A stretch of 64,000 nucleotides of DNA from Alphaproteobacteria bacterium (lineage in GTDB: Bacteria; Pseudomonadota; Alphaproteobacteria; Rhodobacterales; Rhodobacteraceae), in contig JAUIAS010000006.1 in the NCBI GenBank assembly GCA_030425395.1, positions 1 through 64,000 of the forward strand, given 5' to 3'. A model generated the notes under the pieces. It ran no database searches, had not been told where the DNA came from, and worked only from the letters and a program-made list of their open reading frames with translations. The number at the start of each line of letters is the position of its first letter. The first letter of the stretch is position 1. A program made the translations under genes and the position numbers. This document shows positions 45,106-54,553 of the stretch, piece by piece.

Positions 45106-46605
45106 TTATTCCATCACGGGGATGGAAAACTCGCCGCCTTCCTTGATGCCCGAAGGCCAACGCGCGGTCACGGTCTTGGTGCGTGTATAGAATTTGAACG
45201 CGTCGGGGCCGTGCTGGTTCAGATCGCCGAACACCGATTTTTTCCAACCGCCAAAGGTATGATAGGCCAGCGGCACAGGGATCGGCACGTTGATCCCGAC
45301 CATGCCGATGTTGATCCGGTTCGCAAAATCGCGGGCCGCGTCACCGTCGCGGGTAAAGATCGCGGTGCCGTTTCCGTATTCGTGATCCATGGCAAGGCCG
45401 ATGGCCTCTTCATAGCTTTTGGCGCGCACAGTCGACAGAACCGGGCCAAAGATTTCCTGCGTATAGATATCCATGTCCGGGGTGACGTTGTCGAACAGAT
45501 GCGGACCGACAAAGAACCCATCCTCATACCCCTGAAGGCTGAAGTTGCGGCCATCGACGACCAGCTTGGCACCCTGTTCGACACCGCTTTCCACCAGTCG
45601 CAGGATGTTCTGCTTGGCGGCGGCGGTAACCACCGGGCCGTAATCCACGTCATTGCCCGCGGTGTAGGGGCCGACTTTGAGCTTTTCGATACGCGGCACG
45701 AGCGCTTCGATCAGGCGGTCGGCGGTTTCGTCGCCCACTGGCACGGCCACGGAAATCGCCATGCAGCGTTCGCCCGCAGCCCCATAGCCCGCACCGATCA
45801 GCGCGTCGGCGGCCTGATTCATGTCCGCATCGGGCATGATGATCATGTGGTTCTTGGCGCCGCCGAAACACTGCACGCGTTTGCCGTTGGCACAGCCTGT
45901 CGCATAGATGTATTCCGCGATCGGGGTTGATCCGACAAAGCCGATGGACTGAACAACATCGTTGTGCAGCAATGCATCGACCGCTTCCTTGTCGCCGTTG
46001 ACGACCTGAAGAATACCCTTGGGCAAGCCCGCTTCTTCCATCAGTTCGGCCAGCATCAGCGGCACGGACGGATCGCGTTCGGAGGGCTTGAGGATGAACG
46101 CATTGCCACAGGCGATGGCCGGTGCAAACATCCACATCGGGATCATCGCCGGAAAGTTGAACGGCGTGATGCCCGCTGTCACGCCCAATGCCTGACGCAT
46201 GGAATACATGTCGATGCCGGGGCCTGCGCTGTCGGTGTATTCACCTTTGAGCATCTGCGGCGCGCCGATGCAATATTCCACCACTTCCAGCCCGCGCTGA
46301 ACGTCGCCTGCCGCATCCGGCAGCGTCTTGCCGTGTTCCCGGCTGAGAGCCTCGGCCAGCTTGTCCATGTCGCGGTTGAGAAGGTCCACGAACTTCATCA
46401 GAACCCGCGCGCGGCGCTGGGGGTTGGTTGCAGCCCAGGCCGGTTGCGCCTTGCGGGCGATCTCGACGGCGGCGTCGACCTCTTGGGTGCTGGCCAGCGG
46501 TGCGCGTGCCTGCACTTCGCCGGTTGCGGGGTTGTAGACATCCGCGAAACGGCCCGAGGTGCCCGCGACATGGGCACCGTCGATGTAATGGGTCAGGTCC
46601 TGCAT
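45106..46605 (-). CDS. mmsA: CoA-acylating methylmalonate-semialdehyde dehydrogenase
   Basis: A 499-residue aldehyde dehydrogenase converting methylmalonate semialdehyde to propionyl-CoA in valine degradation. Family marks: YIDGAHVAGTSGRFADVYNPATGEV at the N-terminus, TPFNFPAMIPMWMFAPAIACGNAFI, FGGAKNHMIIMPDADM and the catalytic cysteine in GAAGERCMAISVAVPV. Length matches Pseudomonas MmsA. It is divergent from a LysR gene; the 145-base gap contains TTTGCAAA and an inverted repeat. A terminator follows. Confidence 0.96.
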   Translation of the reverse strand: MQDLTHYIDGAHVAGTSGRFADVYNPATGEVQARAPLASTQEVDAAVEIARKAQPAWAATNPQRRARVLMKFVDLLNRDMDKLAEALSREHGKTLPDAAGDVQRGLEVVEYCIGAPQMLKGEYTDSAGPGIDMYSMRQALGVTAGITPFNFPAMIPMWMFAPAIACGNAFILKPSERDPSVPLMLAELMEEAGLPKGILQVVNGDKEAVDALLHNDVVQSIGFVGSTPIAEYIYATGCANGKRVQCFGGAKNHMIIMPDADMNQAADALIGAGYGAAGERCMAISVAVPVGDETADRLIEALVPRIEKLKVGPYTAGNDVDYGPVVTAAAKQNILRLVESGVEQGAKLVVDGRNFSLQGYEDGFFVGPHLFDNVTPDMDIYTQEIFGPVLSTVRAKSYEEAIGLAMDHEYGNGTAIFTRDGDAARDFANRINIGMVGINVPIPVPLAYHTFGGWKKSVFGDLNQHGPDAFKFYTRTKTVTARWPSGIKEGGEFSIPVME

Positions 46606-46683
46606 GGAATCTCCTCCTCTTGCATGTTGCGCGCAGGATAGGCTTGCAATAATTCATTGAACAGAGGCAACATTTCAAAAACA

Positions 46684-46718
46684 CTTTGCAAATATGCGGG
46701 GACAACCCGCGCGCAAAG
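46684..46718. promoter_or_regulatory. Nested inverted repeats in the mmsA/lysR gap
   Basis: CTTTGC (46684-46689) and GCAAAG (46713-46718) enclose GCGGG-GACAA-CCCGC (46696-46710). The left arm forms part of TTTGCAAA at 46685-46692. It lies between the divergent starts (46605 and 46751), where a LysR protein or an acyl-CoA-responsive regulator would bind. Confidence 0.5.
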
Positions 46719-46750
46719 CAGTAAGCAACAAGGGCGGGGGCAAGCCAGAC

Positions 46751-47647
46751 ATGGACATCAACTGGGATGATTTGCGGGTCTTTCTCTTTGTGGCGCGCGA
46801 ACAAAGCCTGTCGGGCGCGGGCAAACGGCTGCGCCTTGATCCGGCAACCGTGGGGCGGCGGATCGCTCGGCTTGAGGCGTCTTTGGACCACCCGCTGTTT
46901 GTCAAATCGCCTCAGGGCTATACGCTGACGGCTTCGGGCGAACGGCTTCTGGCTTATGGGGAACGGGCCGAACAGGCGATGCGGGACGGGACCGAGGCGC
47001 TCTCTGGGTCATCCGAGCGGCTGACGGGACAAATCCGAATCGGCGCGCCGGACGGTTGCGCCAATTACCTGTTGCCCAAGGTTTGCGCGGCCATATCCTC
47101 GGATCATCCCGATCTGGATATCCAGATCGTTGCGCTGCCCCGTGTGGTCAACCTGTCGCGGCGCGAGGCCGATATCGCCATAGCTGTGAGCCCGCCCACA
47201 GCGGGGCAACTAGCGGTGCAAAAGATCACCGACTATCAGCTTAACCTTGTCGGCGCGCGCCAATATCTGCGCCGGATGCCGGAAATCCTGTCGCCCAAGG
47301 ATCTGCGCGGCCACCGAATGATCGGATATATCCCGGACATGATCTATGACGCCGAGCTGGATTACCTTGCCGATCTCGGGGTGGAACGGGTGCCGTTGGC
47401 CTCCAATTCGGTGCCGGTGCAACTGCGCATGGCCTATCAGGGGGCGGGGCTGTGTGTGGCGCATGTCTTTGCCATGCCGTTCCATGATCTGCTGCGCAAG
47501 GTCCTGCCGGAACAGATTAGCATGACGCGCAGTTTTTACCTTGTGCGGCACGAAGCCGATCGGCGAAGCGCACGCATGAACCGCGTTGCCACCCTTCTGG
47601 CGGATGGGCTGCGCGATGAGGTGGCGCGGCTTGAGGCGCTGACCTGA
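46751..47647 (+). CDS. LysR-family transcriptional regulator
   Basis: A 298-residue regulator. The helix-turn-helix is at residues 1-60 (WDDLRVFLFVAREQSLSGAG, DPATVGRRIARLEASLDHPLF), followed by a periplasmic-binding-like effector domain. It is divergent from mmsA, so it most likely controls methylmalonate-semialdehyde dehydrogenase. The start at 46751 begins MDINWDD; the frame runs 19 codons further back without support. It is followed by a CBS protein after 86 bases. Confidence 0.9.
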   Translation: MDINWDDLRVFLFVAREQSLSGAGKRLRLDPATVGRRIARLEASLDHPLFVKSPQGYTLTASGERLLAYGERAEQAMRDGTEALSGSSERLTGQIRIGAPDGCANYLLPKVCAAISSDHPDLDIQIVALPRVVNLSRREADIAIAVSPPTAGQLAVQKITDYQLNLVGARQYLRRMPEILSPKDLRGHRMIGYIPDMIYDAELDYLADLGVERVPLASNSVPVQLRMAYQGAGLCVAHVFAMPFHDLLRKVLPEQISMTRSFYLVRHEADRRSARMNRVATLLADGLRDEVARLEALT

Positions 47648-47733
47648 ATCCAAGATGCGCATTTCGCGTCGCTTGACACGCGCCGCTTCTGCGGCAACCT
47701 TTGAACTATAGATTTCACTCGGGAGGGCCGCAC

Positions 47734-48171
47734 ATGCTCGTTCAACACATTCTGAAGTCCAAGGACAGCGATGCGGTGGTTACGGTTTCCTCCGACACGG
47801 CAGTGTCAGAGGCCGCGCGCATTCTTTCCGAAAAACGTATCGGCACCGTGGTGGTGTCGGACGATGGCGGGGCCACCGCGGTGGGTATCCTGTCCGAACG
47901 CGACATCGTGCGCGAACTGGCCGCCAGCGGCGGCGGGTGCCTGGATCGGGCCGTGGGCGATTACATGACCCGTGATCTTGTGACCTGCACCCGTGATTTG
48001 TCCGCGGATGCGGTGCTTCAGAAAATGACGGACGGCCGCTTCCGCCATATGCCCGTGGTCGAGGACGGCAAACTGATCGGCCTGATTACGCTGGGTGACG
48101 CTGTCAAGGCCCGGCTGAGCCAATTGGCCATGGAAAAGGATGCGCTGGAAGGGATGATTATGGGCCACTGA
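47734..48171 (+). CDS. CBS-domain protein
   Basis: A 145-residue protein of two CBS domains (about residues 10-70 and 77-132: AVVTVSSDTAVSEAARILSE, GILSERDIVRELA; YMTRDLVTCTRDLSADAVL, PVVEDGKLIGLITLGDAVK). CBS pairs bind adenosyl ligands such as AMP or NAD(H) and act as energy sensors. There is no attached catalytic domain. GGGAGGG precedes the ATG at 47734; a TTG at 47701 is in frame. The partner is unknown. Confidence 0.9.
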   Translation: MLVQHILKSKDSDAVVTVSSDTAVSEAARILSEKRIGTVVVSDDGGATAVGILSERDIVRELAASGGGCLDRAVGDYMTRDLVTCTRDLSADAVLQKMTDGRFRHMPVVEDGKLIGLITLGDAVKARLSQLAMEKDALEGMIMGH

Positions 48172-48285
48172 GCCTTGAACTCCGCGCGCGCATCGTGTTT
48201 TTCTGCGCGAAAGTTAATCTGAGACAAGGCTCCCGCCCGGCTTACTGCTGGACCGCAAGCGCGGCAGGGACTGAGGAGGGCAGCC

Positions 48286-48777
48286 ATGCGAATTGGCCTT
48301 TACCCCGGCACGTTCGATCCCATCACGTTGGGACATGTCGATATCATTCGCCGTGGCGCGATGCTGGTGGACAAGCTGGTCATCGGTGTTGCTATAAATC
48401 GCGACAAGGGCCCGCTGTTCACGTTGGAAGAGCGGGTGGCGATGATCGAAGCGGAATGCGCGATCCTGTCCGAAGAAACCGGCACTGAAATCGTCGCCCA
48501 TCCGTTTGAAAACCTCCTGATTGACTGTGCCAAGGACGTGGGGGCGCAGATTATCGTGCGCGGGCTGCGTGCGGTGGCGGATTTCGAGTATGAATTCCAG
48601 ATGGTGGGAATGAATCGCGCGCTCGATAGTACGGTGGAAACCGTGTTTCTGATGGCAGATGCGCGGCGTCAGGCGATCGCGTCCAAACTGGTCAAGGAAA
48701 TCGCGCGTCTTGGGGGCGATGTGTCCAAATTCGTCACCCCGCGTGTCAATCAGGCGTTAATCGAGCGACTGAAATAA
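48286..48777 (+). CDS. coaD: Phosphopantetheine adenylyltransferase
   Basis: A 163-residue enzyme of coenzyme A synthesis, joining ATP and 4'-phosphopantetheine. GLYPGTFDPITLGHVDIIRR carries the nucleotidyltransferase TxGH motif. RGLRAVADFEYEFQMVGMNR and the C-terminal LGGDVSKFVTPRVNQAL are typical. Length is standard. GAGGAGGGC lies just upstream of the ATG. Confidence 0.96.
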   Translation: MRIGLYPGTFDPITLGHVDIIRRGAMLVDKLVIGVAINRDKGPLFTLEERVAMIEAECAILSEETGTEIVAHPFENLLIDCAKDVGAQIIVRGLRAVADFEYEFQMVGMNRALDSTVETVFLMADARRQAIASKLVKEIARLGGDVSKFVTPRVNQALIERLK

Positions 48778-48787
48778 GACGGTTCCG

Positions 48788-48931
48788 TTAGCGCCAGAAG
48801 GCCAGCCATTCAATCAGGTCGGCCATTTTCTTGGCTAGGAACAGGGCGTGGCCGGTCCCGAAAATGGCGATGTCGATAATCAGCCCGCCAAGGATCATTC
48901 CGCCCAATATCAGCGCCAGTCTGTTGGTCAT
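48788..48931 (-). CDS. Small conserved-looking membrane protein
   Basis: A 47-residue protein with one long helix (LALILGGMILGGLIIDIAIF) and a C-terminus LAKKMADLIEWLAFWR that reads like a conserved rhodobacterial small protein I have seen near gap genes. The ATG at 48931 is the natural start; the frame extends to 49030 but that part is arginine-rich and unconvincing. It is on the minus strand downstream of gap, 353 bases away. Function unknown. Confidence 0.6.
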   Translation of the reverse strand: MTNRLALILGGMILGGLIIDIAIFGTGHALFLAKKMADLIEWLAFWR

Positions 48932-49070
48932 TGCATGCGGCCCTTGTTGTCGCCCGTGCCGTTTGTGCACGACATGGGTGCGGTGCTCAACCCTTGGTCT
49001 GATCAAAAGGCGCAGGATCAGGTTCGCCATGTCCGCCGTTGGTGTTGTCCTTGTCGCGTTGGAGTCAATG

Positions 49071-49136
49071 GTTTTGCGCCGCGCTTCGCGCGTCGCGGTG
49101 CCTCCGGCGGGGGTATTGGGAACGAGAAAGAAACAG
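49071..49136 (-). repeat. Dispersed intergenic element, copy C
   Basis: Read on the plus strand: TTTTGCGCCGCGCTTCGCGC, GTCGCGGTGCCTCCGGCGG, GGGTATT, then GAACGAGAAAGAAACAG. One hairpin unit (CGCGC-TTC-GCGCG). It is the reverse complement of copies A and B. Confidence 0.85.
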
Positions 49137-49207
49137 TGGTCCGTTCAGCCGAACCGGCGCATTGTTTTCGCCAATCGGTGCGTCGCTTTGGTGGCAGGGC
49201 AAGAAGA

Positions 49208-49229
49208 CCGGGCGCACAGAGACGCCCGG
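49208..49229 (-). terminator. Weak terminator after gap
   Basis: CCGGGCG and CGCCCGG arms around eight bases. On the minus strand the sequence continues TCTTCTT, a poor T run. It lies 54 bases beyond the gap stop. Confidence 0.45.
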
Positions 49230-49283
49230 CATTTTATGCGGAGTTTGCCTTGAGGGGCGGATGTGGGCCGTCGTGATCCGGTA

Positions 49284-50288
49284 TCAGGCGTTCAGGCGGC
49301 CCATTGCCACGGCGACATCGGCCATACGGACGGAAAAGCCCCATTCGTTGTCATACCAGGCCAGCACGCGCACCGTGCGGTTCCCGACGACACGGGTTTG
49401 ATCCGGGGCGAAGATCGAGCTTTCTTCGGTATGGTTGAAGTCGATCGATACTTTCATTTCAGGATCATAGCCGAGGACGCCTTTCATCGGGCCTTCGGCG
49501 GCGGCGGCAACCGCGGCGTTGATGTCGGCGGCGGTTACGTCCCGTCCGGCAACGAAGGTGAGATCAACGGCGCTGACATTGGGTGTGGGGACGCGGATGG
49601 CAGAGCCGTCCAGCTTGCCTTTGAGGCCGGGGAGGACTTCGCCGAGGGCTTTGGCGGCCCCGGTGGATGTGGGTATCATCGCCATGGCGGCCGCGCGCGC
49701 GCGATACAAATCCTTGTGCCGACGGTCCAGCGTGGGCTGGTCGCCTGTGTAGGAGTGGATCGTTGTCATGATGCCCGATTCGATGCCGAAGGCGTCGTCG
49801 AGCACCTTGGCCAGCGGCGCGAGACAGTTCGTCGTGCAGGACCCGTTTGAGATCATCGTGTCGCCGCGGGCAAGTTTGTCATCGTTCACGCCAAAGACGA
49901 TGGTCTTTTCGACATTCTTGGCCGGGGCCGAGATCAGCACGGATTTGGCACCGCGTTCAAGGTGTACCTTGGCCTTGTCGCCGTCGTTGAACTGCCCGGT
50001 GCATTCCAGCACGACATCGCACCCGGACCAGTCCAGTTCTGCCGGATTGTAGGTGGAGAACATTTCGATCGGACCCGCGCCGAGATCCAGCGTGCCGTCG
50101 CCCACGGTGACCGTGCCGGGGAACCGGCCGTGCACGCTGTCATAACGGATCAGGTGTGCGGCCGTGTCCAATGGGCCGGTGGCGTTGGCCTTGATTACGC
50201 GAATATCGTCGCGTGCGCTTGCCGCAATATGTGCCAGCGTGCAGCGGCCGATCCGCCCAAACCCGTTGATTCCGACGTTGATGGTCAT
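49284..50288 (-). CDS. gap: Glyceraldehyde-3-phosphate dehydrogenase
   Basis: A 334-residue NAD(P)-dependent dehydrogenase. NVGINGFGRIGRCTLAHI is the Rossmann start and SNGSCTTNCLAPLAKVL holds the catalytic cysteine; HSYTGDQPTLDRRHKDLYRAR and WYDNEWGFSVRM are family signatures. The start at 50288 is the conserved MTINVGINGFG; the frame runs 18 codons further back without a ribosome site. An inverted repeat (50378-50408) lies 90 bases upstream and is shared with the divergent DUF808 gene. Confidence 0.96.
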   Translation of the reverse strand: MTINVGINGFGRIGRCTLAHIAASARDDIRVIKANATGPLDTAAHLIRYDSVHGRFPGTVTVGDGTLDLGAGPIEMFSTYNPAELDWSGCDVVLECTGQFNDGDKAKVHLERGAKSVLISAPAKNVEKTIVFGVNDDKLARGDTMISNGSCTTNCLAPLAKVLDDAFGIESGIMTTIHSYTGDQPTLDRRHKDLYRARAAAMAMIPTSTGAAKALGEVLPGLKGKLDGSAIRVPTPNVSAVDLTFVAGRDVTAADINAAVAAAAEGPMKGVLGYDPEMKVSIDFNHTEESSIFAPDQTRVVGNRTVRVLAWYDNEWGFSVRMADVAVAMGRLNA

Positions 50289-50377
50289 TCCGACACCCCT
50301 TGATTTCGTGGCTTCGTCAGGGGCTATAGCCAAGGGCGACATCCGTCAAAAGGGCAAAAGTGACGCATTCCGAATAT

Positions 50378-50408
50378 GTTAGCGCAAAAGGTTGGCGGTT
50401 GCGCTAAC
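50378..50408. promoter_or_regulatory. Perfect 10-bp inverted repeat between gap and DUF808
   Basis: GTTAGCGCAA (50378-50387) and TTGCGCTAAC (50399-50408) with an 11-base spacer. Each half resembles the TTANCGNTAA core seen upstream of pdhA and lpd, with one or two mismatches. Its position fits a repressor or activator site for gap. Confidence 0.6.
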
Positions 50409-50481
50409 GCACGCCTGTGGTGTTGCTCTTGGGGTATGATCGCCTAAGGTGCTTGCGCGAATGATGCGAAAGGGGCAGGGC

Positions 50482-51444
50482 ATGAGCGGACTTATCGCGC
50501 TTCTCGATGACGTGGCGGGAATTGCAAAAGTGGCAGCCGCCAGCGTCGATGACGTGGTGGCGCAGGCGGCCAAGGCGGGAGCCAAAGCGGCGGGCGCGGT
50601 GATTGACGACGCTGCCGTGACGCCGAAGTATATGCATGGTTTCGCGGCCAGCCGGGAATTGCCGGTGATATGGAAGATCGCCAAGGGGTCGTTGCGCAAC
50701 AAGCTGTTGTATCTCTTGCCCGTGGGGTTGGCGCTGTCGGCCTTTGCGCCTTGGGCGATTACGCCGTTGTTGATGCTGGGGGGCGGGTATCTGTGCTTTG
50801 AAGGCGCGGAAAAGGTTTATCACGCGCTGTTTCCGCACGATCAGACCCATGTTTTCGAGGAAGATGAGCCCGGCGACCCCGCCCATCTTGAGGAGCGCAA
50901 GGCGGCAGGCGCGATCAAGACGGATTTCATCCTGTCGGCAGAAATCATGACCATCGCGCTTGCGGCCATTCCACCCAGCAACTTCTGGATGGAAGCGGCG
51001 ACGCTGGCGACGGTGGCTGTGATGATCACGGCGGCTGTCTATGGGGCGGTGGCGCTCATTGTGAAGGCAGACGATGTGGGCCTGCATCTGGCCGCCGAGG
51101 CGCGGTTCGCGGCAACGCGTGCCTTTGGCCGGGGGGTCGTGCGGGCCATGCCGCATGTGTTGACCACGCTGACGCTGGTGGGCACGGCGGCGATGCTGTG
51201 GGTCGGTGGAAATATCATTGTGCATGGGTTGGATGTGCTGGGGTGGGGCGCGCCCTATGACCTGATCCATCACGTGGCGCACGGGATCGGGCAGGGAGTG
51301 TCGGAGACGTTTTCGGGCGCGGTGACGTGGATCGCCACGGCAACCATGGACGGGATTATCGGGCTGGGCCTTGGGCTTGTGCTGATCCCGATTGTGACGC
51401 GGGGTGTCGTGCCGGTGTGGACAGCCCTGCGCGGCAAGTCGTGA
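50482..51444 (+). CDS. DUF808 family (YedI-like) membrane protein
   Basis: A 320-residue membrane protein of the DUF808 family. MSGLIALLDDVAGIAKVAAASVDDVVAQ at the start and GAKAAGAVIDDAAVTPKYMHG are family hallmarks; about six hydrophobic helices follow (GSLRNKLLYLLPVGLALSAF, LATVAVMITAAVYGAVALIV and others). The function is unknown. The start at 50482 has AGGGGCAGGG upstream. Divergent from gap across the 10-bp inverted repeat. Confidence 0.9.
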   Translation: MSGLIALLDDVAGIAKVAAASVDDVVAQAAKAGAKAAGAVIDDAAVTPKYMHGFAASRELPVIWKIAKGSLRNKLLYLLPVGLALSAFAPWAITPLLMLGGGYLCFEGAEKVYHALFPHDQTHVFEEDEPGDPAHLEERKAAGAIKTDFILSAEIMTIALAAIPPSNFWMEAATLATVAVMITAAVYGAVALIVKADDVGLHLAAEARFAATRAFGRGVVRAMPHVLTTLTLVGTAAMLWVGGNIIVHGLDVLGWGAPYDLIHHVAHGIGQGVSETFSGAVTWIATATMDGIIGLGLGLVLIPIVTRGVVPVWTALRGKS

Positions 51445-51507
51445 CGCAAGGTCGGTCTGGCGTCGGGGTTACGGGTCGCTAAGCTGGATGGAAACAGGAG
51501 CTGGCCA

Positions 51508-52308
51508 ATGGATGATCTGACACTTAGCGCCGTTCTGGCAGAGGCCCGCGGGACGGATGACGGGCTTGTCTACCCCGCACCGGAAAACTGGCGACAGGGG
51601 CGCACGGCCTACGGTGGTTTTACCGCGGCGCTGATGCTTGATGCCGCTTTGCAGGCGCGGGATGGGATGCCGCCTCTGCGCTCGGCCCTGATTGATTTCA
51701 CCGCACCTGTGTCCGAGCCGCCGACGATGGCCACCGAGGTGCTGCGTGCGGGGCGCAATGTGACCACGCTGAACACCCGCGCGTTGATTAACGGGTCTGT
51801 TGCAGCGCAGGGCACGTTTGCATTCGGGGCGTCGCAGGTCAGCGAATTGCAGGTCGACTGCGCGGCACCCGATGCGCCGACCCCGCAAGACAGCGCCCCG
51901 TTCTTTCCACCGGGAATGACACGCTCTCCGGTGAAGTTCTTTGACAATTTCGAGGTTCGCCTGATCGACGGAGCCCGCCCGTTTTCAGGCGCGTCGCGCG
52001 GCTATGTGCGGGTCTGGGCCCGGCACAAGGATCCTGCGGCGCGCAGCGGTATCGTGCCGCTGTTGTGTATTGCGGATATTCTGCCACCCGCTGCGTTTCC
52101 GATGCTGTCGACGATTGGGCCGAATTCGTCGATGACGTGGATATGCAATTTTCCCGGCGGCGAGCAGCCGACGGAAGATGGCTGGTTCATGATCGAAACC
52201 AGTCTGACAACGGCACAAGCGGGATATAGCTCTCAGGTCATGCGCGCCTGGACGACCGAAGGCACGCTTGTGGTTGAAGGCATGCAGTCGGTGATCATTT
52301 TCGTATAA
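51508..52308 (+). CDS. Acyl-CoA thioesterase, double hot-dog (TesB-like)
   Basis: A 266-residue thioesterase-family protein with two hot-dog folds in tandem. RTAYGGFTAALMLDAALQAR near residue 31 and SMTWICNFPGGEQPTEDGWFMIETS near 208 fit the 4HBT_3/TesB-like pattern; the second holds the likely catalytic polar residues. It should hydrolyse acyl-CoA. It follows DUF808 by 63 bases and is followed by a repeat element and the convergent tkt gene. Confidence 0.82.
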   Translation: MDDLTLSAVLAEARGTDDGLVYPAPENWRQGRTAYGGFTAALMLDAALQARDGMPPLRSALIDFTAPVSEPPTMATEVLRAGRNVTTLNTRALINGSVAAQGTFAFGASQVSELQVDCAAPDAPTPQDSAPFFPPGMTRSPVKFFDNFEVRLIDGARPFSGASRGYVRVWARHKDPAARSGIVPLLCIADILPPAAFPMLSTIGPNSSMTWICNFPGGEQPTEDGWFMIETSLTTAQAGYSSQVMRAWTTEGTLVVEGMQSVIIFV

Positions 52309-52324
52309 GTCGAGCCAAAGGACA

Positions 52325-52418
52325 CCGCGCTGCGCGCGTCGGAGTCTTTACGTATTGCGCCGCGCTTCGCGCGTCGCGGTGCCTCCGGCGGGGGTATTTG
52401 CAACAAGAAAGAAGCAGG
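52325..52418 (-). repeat. Dispersed intergenic element, copy D
   Basis: Two hairpin units (CGCGC-TGC-GCGCG near 52326, then GCCGCGC-TTC-GCGCGTC near 52359), the core GCGGTGCCTCCGGCGGGGGT and the tail CAACAAGAAAGAAGCAG. It occupies the gap between convergent thioesterase and tkt genes. Confidence 0.85.
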
Positions 52419-52531
52419 GGCGCATCAAGGTTCATGCGTCCCTATCGTTTGCCGAAAATCTGTTCGGAGGCGTTTTCCGGTTTGGCGTTGCTTTGTGCCG
52501 CAGGGGCAGAGCCCCCGCGGCGTGGTCTGTG

Positions 52532-54553
52532 CTATTTTCCGAGCAGGGATTTGACCTTGTTTGCCGTGGCTTCGGCGGTGATGCCGAATTCATTGTAGAG
52601 AACGTCCGCGGGTGCGGATGCGCCGAAGCTGTCCATGCCAACGAAGCCCGCCTTTTCAGCGCGTCCGCGTTCCCCGCACAGCCATTGATCCCATCCGAAG
52701 CGCACACCGGCCTCAACGGCAACCCGCACCGGGCCTGCAGGCAGAACCCGTTTGCGGTAGGATGCATCCTGTTCGGCGAACAGTTCCCAGCAGGGCATGG
52801 AGACCACGCGTGTGCCGATGCCTTCGGCCTCGAGCAGGTCACGGGCCGCGAGGGCAATGGACACTTCCGAACCGGTGGCCAACAGGATTGCCTGCCGTTT
52901 TGCAGTGGCTTCGCGCAGGATATATGCCCCTTGGGCCGTCAGATTGCGCGTCTTGTGTTCGGTGCGCACGGTTGGCACGCCCTGACGTGTCAAGGACAGG
53001 ACCGACGGTGTCTGCTTGGCGGTCAGGGCCAATTCCCAGGCTTCCGCGGTTTCGATCGTATCGGCCGGGCGGAACACCATTGTGTTTGGGGTGGCCCGCA
53101 TCATGGCCACATGTTCCACCGGTTGGTGGGTGGGGCCGTCTTCGCCGAGGCCGATGCTGTCATGGGTCATCACGAAGACCGTGGGAATGCCCATCAGCGC
53201 GGCCAGGCGCATGGAGGGGCGCGCATAGTCGGTAAAGCACATGAACGTGCCGCCATAGGGGCGCATGCCGCCGTGCAGTGCCATGCCGTTCATCGCCGCC
53301 GCCATACCGTGTTCGCGGATGCCCCAATGGACATACCGGCCCTTGCGGTTTTCGGGCAGGAATATGCCCAGATCGGCGGTTTTGGTATTGTTCGACCCGG
53401 TCAGGTCCGCCGATCCACCGACGGTTTCCGGCATCAGCGGGTTCACAACTTCGAGCACCTTTTCCGAGCTGGCGCGGGTGGCCAGTTTGGGCTGGGTTTC
53501 GCTCATCTGTTTTTTGAGCGCGCGGATGGTTGCGGCAAGACGTTTGGGCGCGTCCAGGGCGTAGGCGCGGGTGAACTGGTCGCGTTTTCCCTTGGACAGG
53601 GCCGCGAGGCGATCTTCCCATGCTGCGCGTTCGCTAGCTCCGCGTCGGCCAATCTCTTCCCATTGCGATTTCACATCGGCCGGGATTTCGAACGGGCCCC
53701 ATGTCCAGCCATAGGCCGCTTTGGCGTCGGCAAGCTGGTCGGCATCGGTCAGGGCACCGTGGCCCTTGGATGTGTCCTGCGCGGCATGGCCCAGTGCGAT
53801 ATGGGTCTTGCAGGCGATCATCGAGGGCTGAGGCGATTTCTTGGCCTCGGCGATGGCGGCGTCGATGGCGGCGGGATCATGCCCGTCGATTTCCAGAACA
53901 TGCCAGCCCGAGGCGCGGAAGCGCGCCACCTGATCGGTGCGATCGGCAATATCCACAGTGCCGTCGATGGTGATGTTGTTGTTGTCCCAAAGAACGATCA
54001 GGCGGCTCAGTTCGTGGCGGCCGGCAAGGCCGATGGCTTCCTGGCTGATACCTTCCATCAGGCAGCCGTCACCGGCGATCACATAGGTGAAGTGATCCAC
54101 GATCTTGCGTCCATAGTGGGCGCGCTGCATTTCTTCGGCCATGGCAAAGCCGACGGCGTTGGCGATGCCTTGCCCCAGCGGCCCGGTGGTGGTTTCGATG
54201 CCTTTTGCGTGACCATACTCCGGATGGCCTGCGGTCTTGGCCCCCCATTGGCGGAAGTTCTTGACCTGCTCGAGGGTCATGTCTTCGTAGCCGGTCAGGT
54301 GCAGGAGGGAATAGAGCAGCATGGAGCCGTGGCCCGCCGAAAGGATGAAACGGTCGCGATCTGGCCAGTCCGGGGCTGCGGCGTCGAACTTGAGGTGCCG
54401 TTCGAACAGCACGGTGGCCACGTCGGCCATGCCCATGGGCATGCCGGAATGGCCGGAATTGGCTGCGGTAACGGCATCCAGCGTCAGCGTGCGGATGGCG
54501 GTGGCCTTGAGCCAATGGTCGGGGTTTGCGGTGCGCAGTGCGTTCAGATCCAC
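52532..54553 (-). CDS. tkt: Transketolase
   Basis: A 673-residue ThDP enzyme of the pentose-phosphate/Calvin pathways. ThDP-binding [18 protein letters not shown] and DNNNITIDG, the pyrimidine-domain [14 protein letters not shown] and [22 protein letters not shown] are present; conserved histidines are in SAGHGSML and [12 protein letters not shown] neighbourhood. Normal length. It is divergent from the coiled-coil/zapA pair across 249 bases in which I find no clear operator. Confidence 0.96.
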   Translation of the reverse strand: MDLNALRTANPDHWLKATAIRTLTLDAVTAANSGHSGMPMGMADVATVLFERHLKFDAAAPDWPDRDRFILSAGHGSMLLYSLLHLTGYEDMTLEQVKNFRQWGAKTAGHPEYGHAKGIETTTGPLGQGIANAVGFAMAEEMQRAHYGRKIVDHFTYVIAGDGCLMEGISQEAIGLAGRHELSRLIVLWDNNNITIDGTVDIADRTDQVARFRASGWHVLEIDGHDPAAIDAAIAEAKKSPQPSMIACKTHIALGHAAQDTSKGHGALTDADQLADAKAAYGWTWGPFEIPADVKSQWEEIGRRGASERAAWEDRLAALSKGKRDQFTRAYALDAPKRLAATIRALKKQMSETQPKLATRASSEKVLEVVNPLMPETVGGSADLTGSNNTKTADLGIFLPENRKGRYVHWGIREHGMAAAMNGMALHGGMRPYGGTFMCFTDYARPSMRLAALMGIPTVFVMTHDSIGLGEDGPTHQPVEHVAMMRATPNTMVFRPADTIETAEAWELALTAKQTPSVLSLTRQGVPTVRTEHKTRNLTAQGAYILREATAKRQAILLATGSEVSIALAARDLLEAEGIGTRVVSMPCWELFAEQDASYRKRVLPAGPVRVAVEAGVRFGWDQWLCGERGRAEKAGFVGMDSFGASAPADVLYNEFGITAEATANKVKSLLGK

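Larger units (their letters stand above)
48932..49283. other. 352-base intergenic region with repeat copy C
   Basis: Between the small membrane protein and gap, both on the minus strand. It holds the element at 49071-49136 and a hairpin at 49208-49229; I see no further gene. Confidence 0.6.

Noticed and set aside
52498-52521. GC-rich hairpin just after tkt as a terminator
   Set aside because: GCCGCAGGGGC/GCCCCCGCGGC has a mismatch and no T run on either strand, so I do not call it a terminator.
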